Positions 24,669 to 33,485 of a stretch of 64,000 nucleotides of DNA are shown one piece after another. Under the pieces are notes generated by a model. That model did no database searches. It was given only the letters and a program-made list of their open reading frames with translations, and had not been told where the DNA came from. The stretch is taken from positions 1 to 64,000 of the forward strand of contig NZ_JAAAMI010000013.1 in the NCBI RefSeq assembly GCF_010500845.1. Reading direction: 5' to 3'. How positions within the stretch are numbered: position 1 is the first letter of the stretch; every line of letters starts with the position of its first letter. Both the position numbers and the translations under genes were made by a program. The DNA comes from Flagellimonas sediminis (lineage in GTDB: Bacteria; Bacteroidota; Bacteroidia; Flavobacteriales; Flavobacteriaceae).

Positions 24669-26171
24669 TTATTTAATGGTTATGATATCGTTATGGCGAT
24701 TTTTGTATTCTAAAGCATAGTTTAGCTCACCTTGTGATTCTGCAAAAAGCGTGTATAGTAAGCCGTCTTTTTCAACTTTATCATTTAAATGGACATTCAA
24801 TGAAATTCCCGCAGATTTAGATTGGGGTGCACCTGAAAGTTTTGCGAGCTTCGCTATCTTTCTATTGTCAATACGCTTCAAAATCCCCGAAGTCTCCGCT
24901 CTGATTTCTGTTTTAAAAGGTGCCAAAACAGGTTGTGTAAAACGCCCCTGGGCTTTACAAATGGCAAGAAATTTTTCGTAGGCCTTACCAGATATAAGTA
25001 CCTCTTTGGCGGTTTCCATTCCTTTTTCTTTTTCGACCTTTCCTGAAAGTTCTAACAGTTCTCCAGCCAACAGCACAACACGTTCCTTTAAGTCTTTGGG
25101 TGCATCTTCTTCATTTTTTAGCACATTCAATATGTCGATAGCTTCCAATGTTGGGCCGATGCCATAGCCTACAGGTTGAGAGCCATCTGTTATGATTGCT
25201 TTTACCTTCAGGCCGACAGCCTTACCGACATTTTCCAAATGATTTTTCAGCTTTTCAGCCATTTCCATACTACGAACTTTGGCAGTTTCACCTACAGGGA
25301 TATCGATAACAACGTGAGTAGAACCAGCTGCAGCTTTTTTTGATAGTACGGAAGCTATTAGCTGCCCTTCACTGTCAATATCCAATGCTTTTTCAATTTT
25401 AATGAGCACATCATCTGCGGGACTTAGTTGGGCAGTACCGCCCCAAACAAAACAACCACCTTCTTGATTTACTACGTTCTCTATCTCGTCAGCAGAAAGC
25501 GCAACGTTGGTGAGAACTTCCATTGTGTCCGCCGTACCTGCTGGTGATGTAATGGCTCGGGACGATGTTTTGGGCATTGTAAGCCCGTAAGCGGCAACTA
25601 TAGCCACTACCAAGGGGGTGGTTCGGTTTCCAGGCAATCCACCAATACAATGTTTATCCACAACTATTTCTTTGTTCCAGTTTAGTTGCTTTCCTGAAGC
25701 AATCATCGCTTTTGTTAGGTCGGATATTTCATCAATATCCATTCGGTCTCCTGCACAGGCTGTGATAAATGCTGAAAGATGGATATTTGAATAATCTCCC
25801 TCCACGATGTCTTTTATGATCTGATTATAGGCATCGTAATTGAGCTTTTGATTATAAATTTTTGCCCTTACGTGACTCAACGATTCAATAGGTTCCAAAT
25901 GGGAAACATACAGCATATCATTTGGGGAAACATTCAGTTTTTTTGCAGCAGCGTCTGATAGACCTATCTCATTGGGCAACAGAATATCTGAATTTATGAC
26001 GTTGAGGCTTGCCACTATTGAACGGGTTACTTTAGCAACCCTTATCCTTGTGAGTGCCTCAAACCCTTCCGAAATACACACGAGGCAATCATCACGCATA
26101 TATACCACATTTTCGTTTTGGGTATAGATACCAAGATGTTTATATTTTAAAATATTTGAATGTTGTTCCAT
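24669..26171 (-). CDS. AMP phosphorylase / thymidine phosphorylase family, archaeal type
   Basis: A 500-residue enzyme. The 85-residue N-terminal domain absent from bacterial DeoA, and the total length, match the archaeal-type phosphorylases that split AMP into adenine and ribose 1,5-bisphosphate. The glycosyl-transferase loops are KHCIGGLPGNRTT (about residues 168-180) and KTSSRAITSPAGTADTMEV. No RuBisCO or ribose-1,5-bisphosphate isomerase gene is in the window, so the usual archaeal route is not complete. The PRPP synthetase homologue next to it may take the product onward. It is preceded by the beta-CASP nuclease gene at 3 bp spacing. Confidence 0.8.
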   Translation of the reverse strand: MEQHSNILKYKHLGIYTQNENVVYMRDDCLVCISEGFEALTRIRVAKVTRSIVASLNVINSDILLPNEIGLSDAAAKKLNVSPNDMLYVSHLEPIESLSHVRAKIYNQKLNYDAYNQIIKDIVEGDYSNIHLSAFITACAGDRMDIDEISDLTKAMIASGKQLNWNKEIVVDKHCIGGLPGNRTTPLVVAIVAAYGLTMPKTSSRAITSPAGTADTMEVLTNVALSADEIENVVNQEGGCFVWGGTAQLSPADDVLIKIEKALDIDSEGQLIASVLSKKAAAGSTHVVIDIPVGETAKVRSMEMAEKLKNHLENVGKAVGLKVKAIITDGSQPVGYGIGPTLEAIDILNVLKNEEDAPKDLKERVVLLAGELLELSGKVEKEKGMETAKEVLISGKAYEKFLAICKAQGRFTQPVLAPFKTEIRAETSGILKRIDNRKIAKLAKLSGAPQSKSAGISLNVHLNDKVEKDGLLYTLFAESQGELNYALEYKNRHNDIITIK

Positions 26172-26174
26172 GGC

Positions 26175-27551
26175 CTATACTATTTCTTCAATGCTGTATA
26201 ATTGCGGTATTTCTGCTTTCCAGCTATAAGTTCTCTCAATGTCGTTTTTCAATGCCTTTGCACCTTCATTTTCACCGTGTACAATAAAAATCCGTTCAGG
26301 CGTGTTCTGTATCTTACTCATCCAACCCAAAAGTTCTTTATGGTCTGCATGCGCTGAAAGCCCTTCAATTTCAACAACTTCCATGTTAAAAGGAACCCAT
26401 TTTCCATAAACTTTGAGTTCCTTGTCACCTTCCAGTAACTTCCTGCCACGTGTACCTTCGGCCTGATAACCTACAAATAGAAGGGTATTATTGGAGTTTT
26501 GAGCTTGGGTTTCAAGATAGTTAAGCATTCTTCCTCCAGTAAGCATTCCGCTTCCGGCAATGACAATTTTTGGTTTATTATCAGTCCGCAATTCCATAGT
26601 TTCACGATAACTGCTTACAACGGTAAAGTGCGAGCACATTTCATCACATTCATTGTCTTCTAATCTGTGCCAATCCCTTGTGCGGTGGAATAGTTCTAGT
26701 ACATTAGTCCCCATAGGGCTGTCCATTATCATTTGCACTTTTGGTATTTTATTTTCCTTGAGCAATCTCCAAAAAATAAGCATCATAAGTTGGGCACGTT
26801 CTACCGAAAAGCTTGGGACAAATAGACTGCCACCTCTATCAAGGGTGTCATTGACCAGTTTTTCAATCTGTGGAATGGCTTCTTCTTCCTCTGGATGAAA
26901 TCTTCCGCCATAAGTGGATTCAATAAACAGTACATCGGCCTTTTTCGGGTTTAATGGTGGGTATAACAGTAAATCATGGGTTCTACCTATATCTCCTGAA
27001 AAGACATAGCGTTTTCCATGTACATCCAAATCGATATAAGTTGCTCCCAAAATATGTCCATTGTATTGGAAACGGGCTTTTACGCCATCAAACAATGGAA
27101 TCCATTGTGATTGCGGAACGCCCTTAAAATGTGGAACGGTTTTTTCAACATCCTTTAAGTCGTATAGTGGCTCTGCTGGGCTGTGCTTGGAATAACCTTC
27201 TTTATTGGCACGTTCGGCTTCCTGTTCCTGTATTTTAGCACTATCGTTCAGAATGATTTTGGCAATATCCAAGGTTGGATTTGTACCGTAAATAAAACCA
27301 TTAAATCCTTGTTTGACCAATCTTGGTAGATAGCCTGTGTGGTCCATATGGCCGTGTGTGAGCAAAACCACATCAATCTCTGAAACGTTCACAGGGAGAT
27401 ATTCCCAGTTTTTGAGACGTAACTCTTTTAAGCCTTGAAACAATCCACAGTCAATCAGTATTTTTTTGTTTCCAGTATCCACTAAATATTTGGAACCGGT
27501 TACTGTACCAACCGCTCCCAAAAAATGGATGTTTATTTTATTATTTTTCAT
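26175..27551 (-). CDS. Beta-CASP metallo-beta-lactamase-fold RNase-like protein
   Basis: A 458-residue hydrolase. Metal ligands are in LLTHGHMDHTGYLPRL (about residues 63-78), SGDIGR, and the beta-CASP marks GSGMLTGGR and SAHADHKELLGW, ending with VHGE. This is the layout of bacterial YSH1/CPSF-like RNases acting on RNA, including 5'-3' exonucleases. No signal peptide, so cytosolic. It is sandwiched between an AMP phosphorylase and a small CCGGH-tailed protein; RNA breakdown feeding NMPs to the phosphorylase would make sense of the order, but this is inference. Confidence 0.85.
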   Translation of the reverse strand: MKNNKINIHFLGAVGTVTGSKYLVDTGNKKILIDCGLFQGLKELRLKNWEYLPVNVSEIDVVLLTHGHMDHTGYLPRLVKQGFNGFIYGTNPTLDIAKIILNDSAKIQEQEAERANKEGYSKHSPAEPLYDLKDVEKTVPHFKGVPQSQWIPLFDGVKARFQYNGHILGATYIDLDVHGKRYVFSGDIGRTHDLLLYPPLNPKKADVLFIESTYGGRFHPEEEEAIPQIEKLVNDTLDRGGSLFVPSFSVERAQLMMLIFWRLLKENKIPKVQMIMDSPMGTNVLELFHRTRDWHRLEDNECDEMCSHFTVVSSYRETMELRTDNKPKIVIAGSGMLTGGRMLNYLETQAQNSNNTLLFVGYQAEGTRGRKLLEGDKELKVYGKWVPFNMEVVEIEGLSAHADHKELLGWMSKIQNTPERIFIVHGENEGAKALKNDIERTYSWKAEIPQLYSIEEIV

Positions 27552-27566
27552 TTTTATAATATTTTT

Positions 27567-27821
27567 TTAGTGGCCACCACAGCAAGAAGGTGTGTTACTT
27601 TTGTCTTGAGTCGATTTGTACAACTCTACTATTTCATTATAAAGATTTCGCGAATCCTCTTTGATAAAAAGGGCTAACTTTTTAATGGATAAAGGTTCAA
27701 AGTTTACCATTTCCAATAGTATTTCCAAGGCTTCTTCAAGCAGTTTTGGGTCATCTTCCAATGCTTCGTAAAATGGTTCTAAATCAATACTCTTTTGTTT
27801 CTTTAATTCTTCTGTTTTCAT
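27567..27821 (-). CDS. Small helical protein with CCGGH tail, function unknown
   Basis: An 84-residue, mainly helical, acidic protein ending SCCGGH. The paired cysteines and the terminal His could bind a metal such as copper or zinc. It lies 15 bp upstream of the beta-CASP nuclease gene and 27 bp after the ATP-cone gene, so it is part of the same run. No family is recognised. Confidence 0.55.
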   Translation of the reverse strand: MKTEELKKQKSIDLEPFYEALEDDPKLLEEALEILLEMVNFEPLSIKKLALFIKEDSRNLYNEIVELYKSTQDKSNTPSCCGGH

Positions 27822-27848
27822 GATAGTTATTTTTAAGATTTTATTTTT

Positions 27849-28688
27849 TTAATGGTTTTTGCACAGTGCTTCGGAATCCTCCAAAATCTTTTTGTGCCTT
27901 GTTTTATCTATTCCGATTTCATTTAGCAAAGTAGGTGTTTCGTGAAGCTCTTTGCAGAGCACAATGCCTTTATCCAATAATTTGGATTTCTCGGCCTTCG
28001 TCAAGGTTGTTAAAGAGGTTAAGGGATGTAGGCCGGATTTGTCTATGCGTTCTTTCAGACCGTTTCCTTCCGGATAATCCCAACTTGTAAGCATCAGCCC
28101 AACACAGGTGCCATATTGTATAGCATCAGTTGTAAAACGGGTGTTGGTGTACACTCCACCCTGATGAAACTTTGTTTTGTGGCCTTGCTGTTTTTCCCAT
28201 TGTTTTTCGACATCCAAAAATCTTGAATGTATATATAGTGGAATCTTGACATTGCAAAACCTGCCTTGGTCGCTATGGTATTTGCATTCAATCATATAAT
28301 GTTTCTTATCCTTTTGGGCAATGACATCTACTTCATGGGTCACACAGCTTCCCTGTATGATGCTACTGACTTGTGTCTGAAATCCTTCGTGTTCCAGCAA
28401 TTTGCCGACAAACTTTTCAAAGGGGTAGCCTGAAGGCCCCAGTTCCATCAGCGCTTTTTTGAGTTTGTATTTTGATGCGCTTACCCGAGATTTCCTTTTC
28501 AACATCTTAAAGGCCATTTGATATATCTTCTTGGTGGTCATTCCGTCGAAAACGATGTCCTCAATATTTTTGACAATCTCATTAATTGTTATTTCATTCG
28601 CACCGGCCCGTTCCAATGACCGCCTTACTTTTTCCATTTGAAAAGGTGCCTTCTCGCCGCTTGCTTTTATAATTGTTATCTTATCCAT
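27849..28688 (-). CDS. ATP-cone domain fused to an Mrr-like nuclease domain
   Basis: A 279-residue protein counted from the ATG at 28688, which overlaps the channel-gene stop; an in-frame ATG at 28721 is possible. Residues 1-95 are an ATP-cone (IIKASGEKAPFQMEKVRRSL and later TTKKIYQMAFKML), the nucleotide-sensing module known from NrdR and ribonucleotide reductases. Residues 105-200 look like a PD-(D/E)xK restriction-endonuclease-like domain of Mrr type: acidic HEVDVIA then IECKYH. The C-terminal 70 residues are helical. A nuclease controlled by ATP/dATP level is the simplest reading; the substrate is unknown. Confidence 0.75.
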   Translation of the reverse strand: MDKITIIKASGEKAPFQMEKVRRSLERAGANEITINEIVKNIEDIVFDGMTTKKIYQMAFKMLKRKSRVSASKYKLKKALMELGPSGYPFEKFVGKLLEHEGFQTQVSSIIQGSCVTHEVDVIAQKDKKHYMIECKYHSDQGRFCNVKIPLYIHSRFLDVEKQWEKQQGHKTKFHQGGVYTNTRFTTDAIQYGTCVGLMLTSWDYPEGNGLKERIDKSGLHPLTSLTTLTKAEKSKLLDKGIVLCKELHETPTLLNEIGIDKTRHKKILEDSEALCKNH

Positions 28689-29235
28689 TAATGTGTATTT
28701 TTTTAATATTGGCCAAAGCAAAGACGACCAAGAAAAAGCTTAGGAATATTTCGAGCATGACAACAAATCTGGCTACGTCTGAAGTAGGAACAATATCGCC
28801 GTAGCCCACCGTTGAAAATGTGATCACACTGAAATAAAAAAAGTGATACAAATTGTAGAGATACGAGTTCGAATAATCAGGAACGCCTTCAAATGTGGTA
28901 TGGTTAAATTGGAAAAGACAAGCATAGTCGGTCGCATAGGAGAAAATGCTAATGATGATAATCAATCCAAAAACCCAAAGCAATCTCTCCAATGAATGAC
29001 AGATCTTGATCAATTTTGACAAGCGTTTCAGGGTAGTTGCCGTTATCACAATGGTCTTTCCAAGTGCTGCCGCAACGATAATTATGTGGAATGGAAAAGA
29101 GGGGTGGTCTATCATCGACATCAAAACGACATACAGGATGCCTATTCCCAAAATGGTAACCAGGGGCAATACCGTTCTGTCCAACAATAATTTGTAGAAG
29201 GCTATTTCTCGTATTTGACCTAAGCTATCGGACAT
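28681..29235 (-). CDS. Two-pore-segment potassium channel
   Basis: A 184-residue membrane protein with four hydrophobic segments: about residues 22-42, 50-68, 88-108 and 155-175. The selectivity filter TVGYGD is at residues 142-147, between the last two. No cytosolic nucleotide-binding or RCK domain follows, so it is a minimal Kv/KcsA-like channel. K+ leak channels of this sort help set membrane potential or pH under stress. Its end overlaps the ATP-cone gene start by 8 bp. Confidence 0.85.
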   Translation of the reverse strand: MSDSLGQIREIAFYKLLLDRTVLPLVTILGIGILYVVLMSMIDHPSFPFHIIIVAAALGKTIVITATTLKRLSKLIKICHSLERLLWVFGLIIIISIFSYATDYACLFQFNHTTFEGVPDYSNSYLYNLYHFFYFSVITFSTVGYGDIVPTSDVARFVVMLEIFLSFFLVVFALANIKKIHING

Positions 29236-29248
29236 AGTGTTATACTTT

Positions 29249-30079
29249 TCAAATTTTGATAGTCATTACCGGCAGTGATGAATGGTTTGCAACCCCTTCA
29301 GCTATACTTTTTGAGAACAAACTCAAAAAACCTGTATTGCCATGTGTGCGCATGGCGATCAGGTCAGCTTTGTTTTGCTTCAAATAAGTGTTGATGCCCG
29401 TCTCCACCGTCATTTCGTTATAGACGTTCATAGAGAAATTCTTGAGTTTGGGAAAACCCTCCAAAAACTTTCGAATAGGGTCTAGGCCGAGGGCAATACT
29501 GTTACGGTCCGATTCTGTATTGATGCGCAAAAGGTGAATTTTTGCATTGCATTTTACTGCGATGGATAGTACCTCTTTAAAGGCATTGCCCACATCCTCC
29601 ACAAAATCTGAAACGAAGACGATATCCTTGAAAGGAAACCTTACATCATCTTCTTTTACCACAATGACCGGAACATCAGATCTTCTTACCAAACGTTCGA
29701 CGTTGCTTCCCAAAAGTTCCCGTACAATGCCCTTGGTGCCACTACTGCCCGCAATAATGAAATCATGGTCATAATGGCCAGAATGTTTCAGTATGTTTTC
29801 CTGGTCCACCTGAAATTGCAAAAAGGTCTGACATTTCAGGTTTTCTTGTTCGGCCTTTTTTTCCAATGCACGTAATGAGGCTTTTGCTGCCCCAATTTTT
29901 TTGAGGGTCTCCGGATATCGCTTTTCTTTTTGCTTATCCAATTTTACCCAATCCACCGGTGTTTTCAGCAAATGGAAAAAATGGATTTCTGCCTCGAAGA
30001 GCTTGGCCATCTTGATTCCAAACTCCGCCGCCTTATTGCAGTTCTCTGAAAAGTCTGTGGGTACCAATATGTTTTTCAT
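29249..30079 (-). CDS. Tandem-domain universal stress protein
   Basis: A 276-residue protein with two UspA-like domains (about 1-140 and 148-276). The first begins NILVPTDFSENC and has GSSGTKGIVRELLGSNVERL, close to the ATP-binding Gx2Gx9G(S/T) motif. The second ends RTHGNTGFLSLFSKSIAEG. Two-domain Usps bind ATP or AMP and help cells survive starvation and oxygen loss. It is 13 bp upstream of the K+ channel gene and 25 bp downstream of the D-lactate dehydrogenase gene. Confidence 0.85.
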   Translation of the reverse strand: MKNILVPTDFSENCNKAAEFGIKMAKLFEAEIHFFHLLKTPVDWVKLDKQKEKRYPETLKKIGAAKASLRALEKKAEQENLKCQTFLQFQVDQENILKHSGHYDHDFIIAGSSGTKGIVRELLGSNVERLVRRSDVPVIVVKEDDVRFPFKDIVFVSDFVEDVGNAFKEVLSIAVKCNAKIHLLRINTESDRNSIALGLDPIRKFLEGFPKLKNFSMNVYNEMTVETGINTYLKQNKADLIAMRTHGNTGFLSLFSKSIAEGVANHSSLPVMTIKI

Positions 30080-30104
30080 CTTAACTATGATTTTATGGGT
30101 TGTT

Positions 30105-31100
30105 TCACTTCGTTTTTATTTCATTTCCTGAAACGGTTCCATTTTCGAAACAATCAATGTTATAAATGGTGGTTTCAGCAATGTTGGTCAAAGCCGTATT
30201 GGTCAAAAAAGCCTGGTGACTGGTAATCAAGACATTGGGAAAGGTCATTAATCGGGCAATTACATCATCTTGTAAAATCTCGTCGGAGTGGTCTTCAAAG
30301 AACAGCCCTTCTTCCTCTTCATACACATCAATACCGAAATAGCCGATTTTCCTTGATTTCAGTCCCTCTATGACCGCTTTGGTATCGACCAGCGCGCCCC
30401 TGCTCGTATTGATAAGCATTACCCCTTTTTTCATGCGTTCGATTTGTTCGGCACTGATGATATGCCTCGTTTCGGGGGTTAAGGGAACGTGGAGGCTTAT
30501 GATGTCCGATTCGCTGCAGAGTGTTTGGCAGTCAGTGAATCGTACACCATACATTTCTTTCAATTCCTTATCCTCCTCTAGGTCGTATGCCAGTATCTTA
30601 CAGCCAAAACCATATAGTATTTTGACCAGGACCGCACCAATTTTTCCCGTGCCCAATACCCCGACCGTTTTGCCGTTCAGGTCGAACCCTGTGAGTCCGT
30701 TCAGCGAGAAATTCATATCCCTGACCCTATTGTGGGCCCTAACCAGTTTTCTGTTCAATGCAAGTATCAACGCTATGGTGTGTTCGGCAATGGCATAGGG
30801 GGAATAGGCAGGAACCCTAGCTACTTTTATGTCCAATTCGGTAACTGCTGCCAAATCAACATGATTAAAACCAGCCGAACGCAATGCGATATTTTCTACG
30901 CCAATGACTTTTAGTTTTTTTAGTACATTCTTTGAGGCATCATCACCTGTAAATAAGCTAACTGTTTTAGAACCTTTAGCTAGAACAGCCGTTTCTTCTG
31001 TCAATCGAACATCAAGTAGTATTAATTGATGTTTATTATTATTTGCTTGAATTAGATAATGTTCTTCAAACTTGTGTGTGCTATATACTGTTGTGTTCAT
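30105..31100 (-). CDS. ldhA: D-lactate dehydrogenase (NAD-dependent, LdhA type)
   Basis: A 331-residue D-2-hydroxyacid dehydrogenase. NAD-binding loop is GVLGTGKIG (about residues 149-157); catalytic Arg is in NTSRGAL, Glu in DVYEEEEGLFFED and His in TSHQAFLT. The EEEEGLFFED stretch is typical of fermentative LdhA. It reduces pyruvate to D-lactate and restores NAD. It gives the island a sink for NADH made by GAPDH. It sits between the MgtC-like protein and the universal stress protein genes. Confidence 0.88.
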   Translation of the reverse strand: MNTTVYSTHKFEEHYLIQANNNKHQLILLDVRLTEETAVLAKGSKTVSLFTGDDASKNVLKKLKVIGVENIALRSAGFNHVDLAAVTELDIKVARVPAYSPYAIAEHTIALILALNRKLVRAHNRVRDMNFSLNGLTGFDLNGKTVGVLGTGKIGAVLVKILYGFGCKILAYDLEEDKELKEMYGVRFTDCQTLCSESDIISLHVPLTPETRHIISAEQIERMKKGVMLINTSRGALVDTKAVIEGLKSRKIGYFGIDVYEEEEGLFFEDHSDEILQDDVIARLMTFPNVLITSHQAFLTNTALTNIAETTIYNIDCFENGTVSGNEIKTK

Positions 31101-31122
31101 TTTGGTTTCTGCTATTAAAATC

Positions 31123-32403
31123 TCAATTTATCCAAGAATTAAGTACAATATAAAGGATGCCAAGAAGGACGACCGCCCCAAAGGCATAGCCCACTAGTCG
31201 CCCTGTTTTTTGAGAGCCTTTGAAAAAGGCAATGCCCAATTTCACGGTCATATTGCTCAGGGTCGCTGCAATGATGACATTCGATGCCAAAATCAGCTTT
31301 TCATTCTGCAAGGCAAATTTTGCCATACTGATGGTTATGGCATCGGTATCGGCCAAACCTGCTATCAATGCCGAATAATAAAGACCACTTTCGCCAAAAA
31401 ATTTGTTTCCATAAAAAACCGAGAACAGGATGGCCACATAGATGCCGCCAAAACCGATCGCATTCCAGATGTTAAGTGGATTTCCCAAATTGATGTCGGT
31501 GTTCGGCTGATCGTCATCCTTCCGTATCAAAAGCAGGGAAGCTACGAGACAGACCACCGTAAGCAGGGCAAAGGGAATTGTAAGATAGTTCAGGATAGCA
31601 ATATTGAAAATATAGGCAAGAGCCGCAAGTCTAGGGAACATAATCGCCGATGCTATAATGATACCCGCTGCGTATTTTTTTGAAAGCTCGGGAGACTCCT
31701 TACTTCTGGAGGCATAGATCCAAGCTACCGCCGTACTCGATATTAAACCGCCCAGAATAGCCGTCAACAAGATTCCCTTTTTTGATCCAACATATTTGAC
31801 CAAAAAGTAGCCGATAAAGTTCAAAAAGGAAACAATGACTATAATAGCCCCTATCTCAAAAGGGTTCAGAAGGCCCTCTGGCCCATAATCCTTATCGGGC
31901 AGAAACGGTAATATCAAAAGTGCAATGATTGAGAATTTGATAAAGGCAAACAGTTCTTCGGATGTGATATTCTTTATGAACGAGCGGAAGGTGGTCTTTA
32001 GGGATAACAACGTAACCACAATTACGGCCGTGGCAATAGACTCTTTGTACAAATGGCCCGAAACCATAACACCAAGAATAAATGTGGCAATCAAAGCGAG
32101 ATTTGTGGTATTACCGGTCATGGAATGTTTCTGCACAATGGACAAATGGCTGATGGCAAAGAACAAAATAATGGTCGCCAAACTAACAATGACAAGCCAA
32201 GAGGTATAAGTCTCGTTCAAACTGCCCAACATAAAACCGATTATGGCCGTTATCGGAAATGTTCGAATACCGGCAAACCCCTGCTCATCCTTTAGCTTGT
32301 CATATTCCCTTTCCAGTCCAAGGATAAGACCTATACCCGTGCTTAGGAGTACCCCCAGAATGTAGGGGCTTAATAGCTCACTTATGTTTTGATGTGTTTG
32401 CAT
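31123..32403 (-). CDS. MgtC/SapB and DUF4010 membrane protein
   Basis: A 426-residue membrane protein with about twelve hydrophobic segments. The N-terminal 140 residues carry the MgtC/SapB pattern (GLILGLEREYD, AGIRTFPITAIIG); the rest is the DUF4010 part. MgtC proteins act in low-magnesium or ATP-synthase-related stress, but the long bacterial fusions have no settled function. One base overlaps the site-2 protease gene. Its place among K+ channel, Usp and antiporter genes points to ion or membrane-energy balance. Confidence 0.75.
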   Translation of the reverse strand: MQTHQNISELLSPYILGVLLSTGIGLILGLEREYDKLKDEQGFAGIRTFPITAIIGFMLGSLNETYTSWLVIVSLATIILFFAISHLSIVQKHSMTGNTTNLALIATFILGVMVSGHLYKESIATAVIVVTLLSLKTTFRSFIKNITSEELFAFIKFSIIALLILPFLPDKDYGPEGLLNPFEIGAIIVIVSFLNFIGYFLVKYVGSKKGILLTAILGGLISSTAVAWIYASRSKESPELSKKYAAGIIIASAIMFPRLAALAYIFNIAILNYLTIPFALLTVVCLVASLLLIRKDDDQPNTDINLGNPLNIWNAIGFGGIYVAILFSVFYGNKFFGESGLYYSALIAGLADTDAITISMAKFALQNEKLILASNVIIAATLSNMTVKLGIAFFKGSQKTGRLVGYAFGAVVLLGILYIVLNSWIN

Positions 32404-33485
32404 TATTTTTTTCTTTCCCTTGTAACTATTATCATTTCATTAATTCCTTTCAGGGTCACAATTCCTTTCAGCTGCCCGTCATCCAAGACCGTGGCAAACT
32501 GGGAATTGTTAGACATGAGCTTTTCGTACACCTGCTGTAGGGGCATATTTGTGTCTACTGTTACAAAATCTTTTCTCATAAGATCGGATACATAGGAATC
32601 ATTGCCATATGAGGAAAGCCCCTTGATCAGGTCCTTTCGTGTCAGCACGCCATGCACATGATTATTTTCTGTGACCAAAAAAACCTCTTCTTGGGTACTT
32701 TGCAATATCTGCACCAGGTTTCCCAAGGTTTCCGTGGGCGATAAACAGGTATATTGTGCAATCAAAACATCCTTTACGGTAAATCCGACCAGAGCAGATT
32801 TGCCACTTTCGTGCATTTGCTCGACTCCGGCACCTAGATAGATGAACAGGCCAATAAAAACCAACCAGAAATTAGAGAAAAAACCAAGAAAAACGAATAC
32901 TATGGCTAAAAACTGGCCTACCCGTGCGGCAATGGTCGTTGCTTTCAGCTTATCTAACCTGAATGCCAATAGTGCCCTCAACACTCTTCCACCGTCCATT
33001 GGAAAAGCTGGTATCAAATTAAAGACCGCTAGGATCAAATTCGCAGCCATGATGTTAAACCAGAAATCTTCACCGCTCATGTGGTCTATTTTCGAAATTG
33101 GCAACAGTTCATCGTTAACGTAGAGAAGAACAAAAAGGGTCCCGGCAATCACAATATTTACTACAGGGCCGGCCAGTGCCACCACCAGTTCCTGGGCAGG
33201 TTTATCCGGCATTCTATTGAGACTGGCGACGCCACCAATGGGATAGAGCGTAATATCACGCGTTGGGATATTATATTTTTTGGCCGCGAGCGCATGGCCA
33301 AATTCGTGTAGGACAACGCAGGCAAAGAGAACGATGATGAAAAATGCTCCCTTTATGCCTTCTGTCCAACCATGGCCCATTTCAAAATGCATCATGAATA
33401 TCCATCCGACAATGATCCAAAACGTCCAGTGGACGAAGACCTTGATGCCCGCATAGCTTCCAATAAAGAGGGACCATTTTTTCAT
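32403..33485 (-). CDS. Site-2 protease family protein with CBS domains
   Basis: A 360-residue intramembrane metalloprotease. The zinc site HEFGH is at residues 60-64 within a hydrophobic segment, and the third ligand lies in FPMDGGRVL (about residue 170). Residues 240-355 contain two CBS domains ([16 protein letters not shown] and the preceding repeat), which usually bind adenosine nucleotides. SpoIVFB-type proteases of this form cut membrane-held proteins in response to energy state. Neighbouring genes overlap by 1 and 4 bp, so it belongs to the same transcript. Confidence 0.85.
   Translation of the reverse strand: MKKWSLFIGSYAGIKVFVHWTFWIIVGWIFMMHFEMGHGWTEGIKGAFFIIVLFACVVLHEFGHALAAKKYNIPTRDITLYPIGGVASLNRMPDKPAQELVVALAGPVVNIVIAGTLFVLLYVNDELLPISKIDHMSGEDFWFNIMAANLILAVFNLIPAFPMDGGRVLRALLAFRLDKLKATTIAARVGQFLAIVFVFLGFFSNFWLVFIGLFIYLGAGVEQMHESGKSALVGFTVKDVLIAQYTCLSPTETLGNLVQILQSTQEEVFLVTENNHVHGVLTRKDLIKGLSSYGNDSYVSDLMRKDFVTVDTNMPLQQVYEKLMSNNSQFATVLDDGQLKGIVTLKGINEMIIVTRERKK

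Noticed and set aside
24669..26171. RuBisCO-type AMP pathway
   Set aside because: No RuBisCO large subunit or ribose-1,5-bisphosphate isomerase gene is present in the window, so only the phosphorylase step can be claimed.
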